A stretch of DNA of 15,538 nucleotides from Alistipes sp. (GTDB taxonomy: Bacteria > Bacteroidota > Bacteroidia > Bacteroidales > Rikenellaceae), in assembly GCA_017559685.1 (NCBI GenBank), contig JAFYQY010000115.1, positions 1 to 15,538 on the forward strand, in the 5' to 3' direction. The translations under genes and the position numbers were made by a program. Positions 6,546-13,168 of this stretch are shown here, piece after piece. Numbering within the stretch: the first letter of the stretch is position 1; every line of letters starts with the position of its first letter. The notes beneath the pieces were generated by a model, which was given only the letters and a program-made list of their open reading frames with translations, did not search any database and was not told the origin of the DNA.

Positions 6546-7943
6546 CTAATTTTTCGGTGTGTAGATGCCGAAACTTGCCATCGCCTCCGCTACGCCCTCT
6601 TCGGAGAGTGCTGTCGATGGATAGCCAGTGATGTTGAAACCGCGATAGTTCCAATTGCCCCACCAACTATTGTTTACGACCACGAACTTTGTGTTTGTGT
6701 TGCCTGGGCGATTTTCGCTGTAATTTTGGGTGTCGAGCGTAACCCAGCCCTCAGGGCGATATTGGTACTCACCCTTCAAAACAATAAGCGAACCGTTCGG
6801 AATATCGCTCTTCGAGAATATCTGGGTGGCGATGTATCGGTTGGCGGTTGAAGCGCTATAATAACCTGCATCCTTCAAATCTGACGGACCATATTTGTCG
6901 TTCGACTTGTCACTCTGATAGTATGCGTACTTGTGCCATACGATTTCGACCTTGTTGAAGTCGTTTACATCGTAGCCATTGGCCTTTACTACCTCGTCGA
7001 GAGTGTCGGTCACAATGTTGTCGGGGTTTGTGGTAAAGGTTGAAGGAGTAACCTCGTATGGCGAAGCGACAGCATTGTTTACAGCCTCCTTCATTGCCAT
7101 AATTAAGGCAGGGGTGTAGGTATATTTCTCGGGAGTGTAGTTTACAAGGCTTAAATCGCGACCTGTAAGGGCTTTGGCGTAGGTCATAGCCGTAAGCAGG
7201 CGGCCCTTGTCATACGACATATGGTATCCGTCGCGAGTGAGTATGTCGCCCACATAACTGGTGCGCATATTCTGCACCGCTGTACCCGAAGGTATTACGC
7301 TCGAAATCTCAGGCTTTGTCAAAACCTTCTTGTTTACGGCATCAAGAATAGCGTTGTACATCGTCATCTGATCCGACGAGTAACTCGCAAAACCGCTATG
7401 GGTAGAGTCGCTCTGGTATGCCCAAGTCATATGCCATACAATCTTACTCTGCGGACAATACTCCTGTATATAATCGATGATTTTATCGAGATACGGATCG
7501 TAGGTATTGGCTAAACCCGACGATGGACTCGCCTGTTGCAATGTAATATAGTCCCAATCCCCTGCTCTCAATGCTACAAACGGAGTCTGTGACGAGGTTG
7601 AGTTCCACTCTCCCGTAGTGTTACGGTAGTAGGTGTACTCGGCTCGGCTACTATCGAGGTTGTAGGCGTGACGCTCCAATGAGCAACCTGCCACGTAGAG
7701 ATTTCCGAGAGTAATATCCTCATAGCCCAAATCGGCAAGGATTTGGTAGAGATACTCCATCGCATCCACCGAAAAACTATTGCCAATGGCGAGAATTTTT
7801 ATCGAATTATCGACTACCTCACCACCTGTATCGGGGTTGTCAGGGGTGCTTGGATTGTTTGGCGTGTTGGGTGTATCGGTCGAGCACGATAGCACCATAA
7901 CCGCCATTAATGCTACAAATAGAAAGTTGAAAAGTCTTTTCAT
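6546..7943 (-). CDS. DUF4886 (SGNH-hydrolase-like) lipoprotein
   Basis: The 465-residue product has a lipoprotein signal (V-L-S-C20) followed by a Thr/Asn/Pro/Asp-rich linker (21-45), typical of a surface lipoprotein. The next domain opens with I-L-A-I-G-N-S-F-S (50-58), the DUF4886 signature that resembles the SGNH/GDSL nucleophile block (Ser56 in G-N-S). The matching C-terminal block is D238-G-Y-H241 in R-D-G-Y-H-M-S, the expected Asp-x-x-His pair. Together they suggest an esterase or deacetylase acting on a glycan; the substrate is unknown. After about residue 300 there is a further region rich in Tyr, Trp and Asn (W-H-K-Y-A-Y-Y-Q, N-N-S-W-W-G-N-W) that I cannot assign. It may be a second beta-rich or carbohydrate-binding module. 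The gene starts 15 bp after phoH and is likely in the same transcript. Confidence 0.82.
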   Translation of the reverse strand: MKRLFNFLFVALMAVMVLSCSTDTPNTPNNPSTPDNPDTGGEVVDNSIKILAIGNSFSVDAMEYLYQILADLGYEDITLGNLYVAGCSLERHAYNLDSSRAEYTYYRNTTGEWNSTSSQTPFVALRAGDWDYITLQQASPSSGLANTYDPYLDKIIDYIQEYCPQSKIVWHMTWAYQSDSTHSGFASYSSDQMTMYNAILDAVNKKVLTKPEISSVIPSGTAVQNMRTSYVGDILTRDGYHMSYDKGRLLTAMTYAKALTGRDLSLVNYTPEKYTYTPALIMAMKEAVNNAVASPYEVTPSTFTTNPDNIVTDTLDEVVKANGYDVNDFNKVEIVWHKYAYYQSDKSNDKYGPSDLKDAGYYSASTANRYIATQIFSKSDIPNGSLIVLKGEYQYRPEGWVTLDTQNYSENRPGNTNTKFVVVNNSWWGNWNYRGFNITGYPSTALSEEGVAEAMASFGIYTPKN

Positions 7944-7958
7944 AAGGTCTGTTATTTG

Positions 7959-8930
7959 TTATTTTTCTCGTCTCTCGTCTTGTTTATCGAACGCCTCGAC
8001 AATGTGTTTAACCAATTCGTGACGCACGATATCGCCCTTGTTGAACTCTACAAAACCGATGCCTTTGATACCCTTTACGGTGTTCATTGCTCGCACCAAG
8101 CCACTGTCGCTCTTATGTGGCAAATCGACCTGTGTGACGTCGCCCGTAACGATAAATTTGGCGTTACGTCCCATACGGGTGAGGAACATCTTAATCTGCG
8201 ATAGGGTAGTGTTCTGCGCCTCGTCAAGAATTACGAAGGCGTTGTCCAGTGTGCGACCACGCATATAGGCGAGTGGTGCAATCTGCACCGTGCCATCCTC
8301 CATAAACTTCTGCAACTTGGCAGGTGGAATCATATCGTTGAGCGCATCGTAGAGTGGCTGCAAATATGGGTCGAGCTTATCCTTCAAATCGCCAGGCAAG
8401 AAGCCCAACTTCTCGCCCGCCTCGACTGCGGGGCGAGTGAGAATTACTCGGCGCACCTGCTTGTCACGCAAAGCACGTACCGCCAAAGCGATCGCCGTAT
8501 AGGTCTTACCCGAGCCAGCAGGCCCCGTAGCAAATATCAAGTCGTTATGGTCGTACAAATCGACCAATTTACGCTGGTTGTCGGTGCGAGCCTTGACGAT
8601 TACGCCGTTGTTACCGTAGACGATAACCTCCTTGTCGCCCTTGTGTGCAGCCTCGGCAGCCTCGGCAAAGCCCGTAGCAAACGACTGCTCGACCACCTCT
8701 TTCGAGATGTGTCCGTAGCGGTCGTAGTAGGCAATCAAACCCGCCATCTGGCGTTCAAATCGCTCTACATCGCCCTTTGCACCGAGCACCTTCAACGAAG
8801 AGCCTCGAGCCACAATTTTCAACTTTGGGTGCATTGCCACAATCTGCTGTAGGTAGCACTCCTTCGCTCCATACAACTCTCGTGTATCGACACCTTCGAT
8901 AATTATCTCTTTTCCTGTTACGTCGGTCAT
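7959..8930 (-). CDS. PhoH-like ATPase (PhoH/YbeZ family)
   Basis: This 323-residue cytosolic protein is a PhoH-family NTPase, a relative of the helicase superfamily linked to RNA metabolism (YbeZ/PhoL works beside YbeY in many bacteria). Walker A is G-P-A-G-S-G-K-T (136-143), Walker B V-I-L-D-E-A-Q-N (233-240), and sensor-like G-D-V-T-Q-V-D-L-P (263-271). The N-terminal 100 residues match the usual N-terminal nucleic-acid-binding region (G-A-K-G-D-V-E-R-F). Length is normal. ATG 8930 begins M-T-D-V-T-G-K. No ybeY is in the window. The last codons (D-E-R-R-E-K) contain an exact duplication of a 7-bp unit (7966-7979), so the tail may have been altered by repeat slippage. It lies 67 bp behind the beta-barrel gene and 15 bp ahead of the DUF4886 gene. 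Confidence 0.93.
   Translation of the reverse strand: MTDVTGKEIIIEGVDTRELYGAKECYLQQIVAMHPKLKIVARGSSLKVLGAKGDVERFERQMAGLIAYYDRYGHISKEVVEQSFATGFAEAAEAAHKGDKEVIVYGNNGVIVKARTDNQRKLVDLYDHNDLIFATGPAGSGKTYTAIALAVRALRDKQVRRVILTRPAVEAGEKLGFLPGDLKDKLDPYLQPLYDALNDMIPPAKLQKFMEDGTVQIAPLAYMRGRTLDNAFVILDEAQNTTLSQIKMFLTRMGRNAKFIVTGDVTQVDLPHKSDSGLVRAMNTVKGIKGIGFVEFNKGDIVRHELVKHIVEAFDKQDERREK
7966..7979. repeat. Exact duplicate of a 7-bp unit at the phoH-like 3' end
   Basis: TCTCGTC occurs twice in tandem (7966-7972, 7973-7979), inside the last codons of the PhoH-like gene just before its stop (7959-7961). Two copies could be chance, but position and period match the other arrays in the window. Confidence 0.4.
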
Positions 8931-8968
8931 TCTTCTCTTATAGAATATATATTTAGCGACTAAAAATC

Positions 8969-8996
8969 ACTACTCACTACTAATTACTCACTACTC
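8969..8996. repeat. Four tandem 7-bp repeats just after the beta-barrel gene stop
   Basis: ACTACTC (8969-8975), ACTACTA (8976-8982), ATTACTC (8983-8989) and ACTACTC (8990-8996) are contiguous, with one mismatch each in units two and three. One base separates the array from the complement of the stop codon of the upstream minus-strand gene (8998-9000). The array fills about half of the 67-bp spacer to the PhoH-like gene. Confidence 0.8.
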
Positions 8997-8997
8997 G

Positions 8998-9774
8998 TTA
9001 GAACACCACTCCAAGTCGTACCTGAACAGTGCTGTTGCGAGTGTAGAACTTTATAGGTTGGTTCTTCGCCTGCTTGGTCTCGTCGAGCGACCAGAAAAAC
9101 TCGTTTTGACTCTGGATGTCTTTGAACTGACTTGCCCAACGAGCATCGAGCAATATTCGTTGTCCGAGCTTTACGCCGATACCTGCGGTGTAGGTTATGG
9201 TAGGGTGCAACTTACCGAGTGGCATAGTCTTGATTGTGCTATCCGTGTCGGCGAGCTGATATGTCGGGTTGTCGTTCAGCGTGAATACAGGGCCGAAGTT
9301 GAAACGGAACATCGCTGCACGGAGCGAGAATAGCACCGGCATCTGCACGAGGTTGCACTTCACCTTGATAGCCTCCTTGTACTCGGGGCCCGTAAATCTC
9401 AATGTCGAGTAGGAGTAGAAAATCTCGGGTTGAATGCCGAACCACTTGCCGATATTGATGCGGAACTGCAATGCAGCAACTGCTCCGAGGTTGCCCTCCA
9501 TCTTATCGCCAAATGGACCCGAAATCTTCTGTGTGAAGTTCTCGCTTACGGGAACAATCTCCATAAAGTTGTAGAGTCCACCCGCCGCAAGTCCGAACTC
9601 GGTAGACACCTTTGGTGGCTCCTTCTTCTGATCCTTCTGCTCCTTCTTCTGTTTTTGTTGCTTCGGCATCTTGCTCACAGGGTTCTCGGGCGAGGAGGTC
9701 TCCTGCGCAACGAGAGGGAGTGCAGTCGTCATAGCGAGCACTAAAAACAGCAGTTTTAATCCTATATGTTTCAT
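8998..9774 (-). CDS. Outer-membrane beta-barrel protein (PorT-like)
   Basis: The product (258 residues from ATG 9774) has a signal peptide (M-K-H-I-G-L-K, hydrophobic to residue 22, cleavage near L-V-A-Q). A Lys/Gln/Glu-rich segment at about 35-55 (K-Q-Q-K-Q-K-K-E-Q-K) follows, and then a set of alternating amphipathic strands from F60 to the end, with Gly and aromatic residues typical of small outer-membrane barrels. The last residue is Phe (R-L-G-V-V-F), as expected for recognition by the BAM complex. This pattern fits the PorT/OMP_b-brl_2 group. Its role is unknown; members range from secretion accessory factors to uncharacterised porin-like proteins. An upstream TTG at 9801 would add nine residues ahead of the signal peptide and is unlikely. 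A TATTTTTG on the minus strand at 9813-9806 fits the -7 element and gives a leader of about 25 bases. Confidence 0.8.
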   Translation of the reverse strand: MKHIGLKLLFLVLAMTTALPLVAQETSSPENPVSKMPKQQKQKKEQKDQKKEPPKVSTEFGLAAGGLYNFMEIVPVSENFTQKISGPFGDKMEGNLGAVAALQFRINIGKWFGIQPEIFYSYSTLRFTGPEYKEAIKVKCNLVQMPVLFSLRAAMFRFNFGPVFTLNDNPTYQLADTDSTIKTMPLGKLHPTITYTAGIGVKLGQRILLDARWASQFKDIQSQNEFFWSLDETKQAKNQPIKFYTRNSTVQVRLGVVF

Positions 9775-9805
9775 ACCTAAAAATCGATATATATTTATCA
9801 ACTCC

Positions 9806-9813
9806 CAAAAATA
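9806..9813 (-). promoter_or_regulatory. Putative -7 element for the beta-barrel gene
   Basis: On the minus strand this reads TATTTTTG, an exact fit to TAnnTTTG, about 32 bases before the ATG at 9774. The region is very A/T-rich, so a chance match is possible, and no clear -33 TTTG is seen at the usual distance. Confidence 0.4.
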
Positions 9814-9874
9814 ATAAATATTTTTGAAACGACCGAATATTATGGTGAAAATAAATGGTATATTTTCGACTAAG

Positions 9875-9906
9875 TTTGATTGTTTGTCCGAAAAAGATTA
9901 TATTTG
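9875..9906 (+). promoter_or_regulatory. Bacteroidetes-type promoter for the GH2 gene
   Basis: TTTG (9875-9878), a 20-bp spacer, and TATATTTG (9899-9906) match the -33/-7 consensus TTTG-N19-21-TAnnTTTG completely. The predicted start of transcription falls near 9912, leaving a leader of about 35 bases before ATG 9949. This also rules out the upstream TTG at 9880 as the start codon, since it lies inside the promoter. This is the best promoter in the window. Confidence 0.8.
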
Positions 9907-9948
9907 CGTAACCTAAAATCAGATTTAATAACTAAAACTAACCGATAT

Positions 9949-12663
9949 ATGAAAAGAGTTCTCTCTATTGTTGTTGCGCTGTTGGCGTTCGCTGTTTCGT
10001 ATGCTCAACAGCAGCCTGCAAATCGCTATCGCAAAGCTAATCACATCTACATCGATTCTCGTGAAGTTCACGCTGGAGGCTACGACTGGAAGATGGTCAA
10101 GGCGGGCGAGACCCAAGACCGACCTGAGGATATTTCGAAGCCTGGTTATGCAACCTCGAAATGGATGCCGGCAGTCGTTCCTGGTACGGTGCTCAACTCG
10201 TTGGTATACAATAATGTATATCCCGAGCCATACTACGGAATGAACAATAAGATTGATAGAAATATCATCCCCGATTTGGCCAATGCCGGTCGAGATTTCT
10301 ACACCTATTGGTTCCGTACCGAATTCGATATTCCCGAGAGCTATAAAGGCAAGGTTGTTTGGTTGCAGGTTGAGGGTATAAACTACCGTGCCGAGGTGTG
10401 GGTGAATGGCCACTTGTTGGAGACAATGTCGGGTATGTTCAAGCCTTCGGATATCAATATCACCGACTTCGCAAAGGTGGGCGAGAAGAATGCCTTAGCC
10501 ATCAAGGTCTATCCTGTGGATATGCCGGGAACTACGAAACTTAAAAAGTGGGGCGCAGTTGGCGAATTCCGCAACGGCGGCGATGGTAATATCGGTCTGA
10601 ATACCACTATGTTGATGAGTGTGGGCTGGGACTTTACGTTCTTAGATGGCATACGTGACCGTAATACGGGAATTTGGAAAAATATAAGCCTTTACGCCAC
10701 CGATAAAGTGGTGCTTCGTCACCCGTTTATTCGCTCCGATTTGGATAAACCGAACTACGATGTTAGTCGTGAGACGGTGAGTGTCGAGGTGTCGAGTCCG
10801 ACCATTACTCGTAAGCCAATAGAGTGCGTCGTTAAGGGCGAAATCGTGGGCGAGGCGATAACCTTCGAGAAGCGAATAACCCTCGTTCGTGGCGAGACTA
10901 AGGTTGTGACCTTCACGCCCGAGGAGTTCCCGCAACTCGTAATGAAAAATCCACGCCTTTGGTGGCCTATCTTCAAGGGTACGCCAGAGCTCTACGATAT
11001 GAAGCTCTCGGTTATGGTTGGCGACTCGGTATCCGACGAGACTTCGGTGCGTTTCGGTATTCGTGAGATTACCTCCGACCAGAATACACCCGACAACTCT
11101 CGCCAATTCTATGTCAATGGCAAGCGTATCTTTGTTCGTGGTACAAACTGGATTCCCGAAGCTATGCTTCGCCACTCCGATAAGCGTACTTATGCCGAGC
11201 TTCGCTACACAAAGCAGAGCGGTATAAATCTCGTTCGTATGTGGGGCGGTGGTATTGCCGAGTCGGACTACTTCTTCCAGCTTTGCGACGAGATGGGACT
11301 GCTCGTTTGGCAGGAGTTCTTTATGACGGGCGACACCAAACATCCGCAGGATCGTTCGCTCTACTTGAGCAACGTTGAGGCTACAGTGAAACGTCTCCGC
11401 AATCACCCTTCGTTGGCCTACTATGTGTCGTCGAACGAGAGTACCGAAATGTCAGGTGCTAAAGAGTTGATATTGAGCCTTGATAATACTCGTGGCTACC
11501 AGATGCAGTCGGAGTGCGATGGAGTTCACGACGGCAGTCCATACAAGCAGGTGAACCCTATGCAGCACTACGAAAATACCGCTTCGCCACGAGGTAGCCG
11601 TGTCGATGGCTTTAACCCTGAGTATGGCGCACCTGCAATTCCTACCGTCGAGACCTTGCGAGAGGTTATGGACGAGAAGGATTTGTGGCCTATCAACAAG
11701 GAGGTGTGGGACTATCACGATGGTGGAGGCTTCCACTTGATGTCTACAATGTATACCGACTTGACCAACCACTACGGCAAATCCTCATCTATTGATGAGT
11801 TTGCAAAGAAGGGGCAGCTGCTTGGCGCTATGAACTCGAAGTCGATTTGGGAGGTATGGAACTACAACAAATATGAGTATGGCAGTCGCTACGCCTCGGG
11901 TTTGCTGTTCTGGTATCACAACTGCCCTGTGAAGCAGGTTTGCGCCCGAATGTGGGACTACACTTTGGAGCCTACAGCGTCGCTCTATCACACTCAGAAC
12001 GCCCTCGAACCTCTCCATGCACAGTTCGACTACCTTAAGAATACAGTGTCGGTCTATAACGAATATTATCGCTCATTCTCGGGCTATAAGGTTGCAGCCG
12101 AAGTCTACGACTTGAATAGCAAAAAGGTTTGGCAGAAGTCGGCGAAGGTTGATATCCCTGAGGATGGCGTTGTGAACGATATCTTTATCGTCGATTTCCC
12201 GAAGGATATCACTCAAGTTCATTTCATAAAGTTGCGTCTCTTCGACGATAAGGGCAAGGAGATAGCAAACTCCTTCTATTGGCGTTCGAACGATAAGTAT
12301 GAGGGCGCAAAAACACTCACAGGCCCAACCTCTTCGGGCTTCGAGTCGCTTTCGGAGCTTCCGTCGGTGCGAGTTCGTTGCAACTACAGCACCTATGAGG
12401 AGGGAGGCCGCCACTTTGTGAAGGCGATCTTGAAGAATACATCGTCGGCATTGGCCTTCTTCGCTCAGCTCCAACTCTTGGATAGCGAGGGTAAACCTGT
12501 GCGCCCAAGTTTCTACACCGACAACTTCTTCTCGCTCCTACCAGGCGAGAGCAAGGCGGTGGTTATCGAAACCGCCGTTGAGGATATGCCGAAGGAAGCG
12601 ACCTTCGTGGTCAAGGGCTGGAATATCGAGAAGATGAGCTATAAATTGACAAAGGCTAAGTAA
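9949..12663 (+). CDS. GH2 beta-glycosidase, beta-mannosidase/exo-beta-glucosaminidase-like
   Basis: The 904-residue product has a type I signal peptide (M-K-R-V-L-S, cleavage near S-Y-A-Q), so it acts in the periplasm or outside. The order is the GH2 one: jelly-roll sugar-binding domain (about 30-220, with V-N-G-H), immunoglobulin-like domain (about 220-350), TIM barrel (about 360-680) and C-terminal beta domains. The barrel opens with V-R-G-T-N-W-I-P and R-M-W-G-G-G-I, typical of the mannosidase/CsxA branch rather than the LacZ branch. The acid/base is Glu497 in V-S-S-N-E-S and the nucleophile Glu558 in F-N-P-E-Y-G, so it should be active. Exo-beta-D-glucosaminidase, beta-mannosidase and related activities cannot be told apart here. 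ATG 9949 lies about 35 bases after the predicted transcription start. A rhodanese lipoprotein follows after 17 bp. Confidence 0.9.
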   Translation: MKRVLSIVVALLAFAVSYAQQQPANRYRKANHIYIDSREVHAGGYDWKMVKAGETQDRPEDISKPGYATSKWMPAVVPGTVLNSLVYNNVYPEPYYGMNNKIDRNIIPDLANAGRDFYTYWFRTEFDIPESYKGKVVWLQVEGINYRAEVWVNGHLLETMSGMFKPSDINITDFAKVGEKNALAIKVYPVDMPGTTKLKKWGAVGEFRNGGDGNIGLNTTMLMSVGWDFTFLDGIRDRNTGIWKNISLYATDKVVLRHPFIRSDLDKPNYDVSRETVSVEVSSPTITRKPIECVVKGEIVGEAITFEKRITLVRGETKVVTFTPEEFPQLVMKNPRLWWPIFKGTPELYDMKLSVMVGDSVSDETSVRFGIREITSDQNTPDNSRQFYVNGKRIFVRGTNWIPEAMLRHSDKRTYAELRYTKQSGINLVRMWGGGIAESDYFFQLCDEMGLLVWQEFFMTGDTKHPQDRSLYLSNVEATVKRLRNHPSLAYYVSSNESTEMSGAKELILSLDNTRGYQMQSECDGVHDGSPYKQVNPMQHYENTASPRGSRVDGFNPEYGAPAIPTVETLREVMDEKDLWPINKEVWDYHDGGGFHLMSTMYTDLTNHYGKSSSIDEFAKKGQLLGAMNSKSIWEVWNYNKYEYGSRYASGLLFWYHNCPVKQVCARMWDYTLEPTASLYHTQNALEPLHAQFDYLKNTVSVYNEYYRSFSGYKVAAEVYDLNSKKVWQKSAKVDIPEDGVVNDIFIVDFPKDITQVHFIKLRLFDDKGKEIANSFYWRSNDKYEGAKTLTGPTSSGFESLSELPSVRVRCNYSTYEEGGRHFVKAILKNTSSALAFFAQLQLLDSEGKPVRPSFYTDNFFSLLPGESKAVVIETAVEDMPKEATFVVKGWNIEKMSYKLTKAK

Positions 12664-12680
12664 TATAGATTCAACGAGTT

Positions 12681-13052
12681 ATGAAAAAGTTTGCGCTTAT
12701 GACACTATTTGCAGGATTGTGCTCTATTTTTGGTTGCAGTGCAAAGGGTTTTGAGTCGGTTGATGCCGCTGAGTTTGCTCGTGAAATAGCGAAGGAGGGT
12801 GTCCAACTTGTGGATGTTAGAACAGCATCCGAGTATGCCGAGGGGCATATCCCAAATGCGGTGAATATTGACGTTTTTGACTCGAATTTTGCCGAAAAGA
12901 TAGCTGAGCTCGACAAGGAACAAACAGTTGCTATCTATTGCCGTAGTGGTCGTCGCAGCAAGTCGGCCGCTGAGCAGGCAGTGAAGCTCGGTTTTAAGGT
13001 TGTGGAGCTCGACGGCGGAGTGCTCAGTTGGAGGGGTAAACTCGTGCGATAG
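12681..13052 (+). CDS. Rhodanese-domain lipoprotein
   Basis: This 123-residue protein is a single rhodanese domain behind a lipoprotein signal peptide (S-I-F-G-C19). Rhodaneses move sulfur atoms through a cysteine persulfide; exported single-domain forms are often annotated as sulfurtransferases of unknown substrate. The fold markers are V-D-V-R-T-A-S-E-Y-A-E-G-H-I-P-N-A (44-60) and the active-site loop C87-R-S-G-R-R-S (87-93), with the catalytic Cys present. The final motif G-G-V-L-S-W is also typical. It should be anchored to the membrane and face the periplasm or the surface. It starts 17 bp after the GH2 gene with no promoter between, so the two are probably cotranscribed, although no functional link to the glycosidase is evident. 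Confidence 0.92.
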   Translation: MKKFALMTLFAGLCSIFGCSAKGFESVDAAEFAREIAKEGVQLVDVRTASEYAEGHIPNAVNIDVFDSNFAEKIAELDKEQTVAIYCRSGRRSKSAAEQAVKLGFKVVELDGGVLSWRGKLVR

Positions 13053-13094
13053 AGAGTTATCGTGAAAAAATTTTACTTTGTAAACAAAAATTTG

Positions 13095-13102
13095 TACCTT
13101 TG
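13095..13102 (+). promoter_or_regulatory. Putative -7 element for der
   Basis: TACCTTTG matches TAnnTTTG exactly, in an A/T-rich stretch after the rhodanese stop. No TTTG lies at the ideal 19-21 bp upstream; one at 13077-13080 is only 14 bp away. Predicted initiation near 13108 would give a leader of about 60 bases containing the repeat at 13127-13159. Confidence 0.6.
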
Positions 13103-13126
13103 TCCCGATAAATGTGTTTGGACAGA

Positions 13127-13159
13127 AAGCTAATGGCTAAAGCCGGTAGCTAATAGCCC
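13127..13159. repeat. Degenerate 7-bp repeats in the der leader
   Basis: AAGCTAA (13127-13133), TGGCTAA (13134-13140), a six-base AGCCGG, TAGCTAA (13147-13153) and TAGCCC (13154-13159) repeat a GCTAA core. GGCT-AA-AGCC (13135-13144) is a small palindrome, and GGCTA/TAGCC (13135-13139 with 13154-13158) could form a larger stem. It should lie in the 5' leader of the der message, 9 bases before the start codon. Confidence 0.6.
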
Positions 13160-13168
13160 TTAAAGAGT

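Noticed and set aside
9775..9801. TTG start for the beta-barrel protein with nine extra residues
   Set aside because: It would place extra residues before the signal peptide, and it overlaps the region where transcription probably begins.
9880..9948. TTG start for the GH2 gene with 23 extra residues
   Set aside because: It lies upstream of the -7 element (9899-9906) and ahead of a standard signal peptide that starts at ATG 9949.
10642..11406. Minus-strand open frame of 254 codons inside the GH2 gene
   Set aside because: Antisense shadow of a conserved barrel region of the GH2 enzyme; no start context and no family resemblance.
13072..13084. Terminator after the rhodanese gene
   Set aside because: The only inverted repeat is a 5-bp A/T-rich stem (TTTAC/GTAAA), too weak to call.
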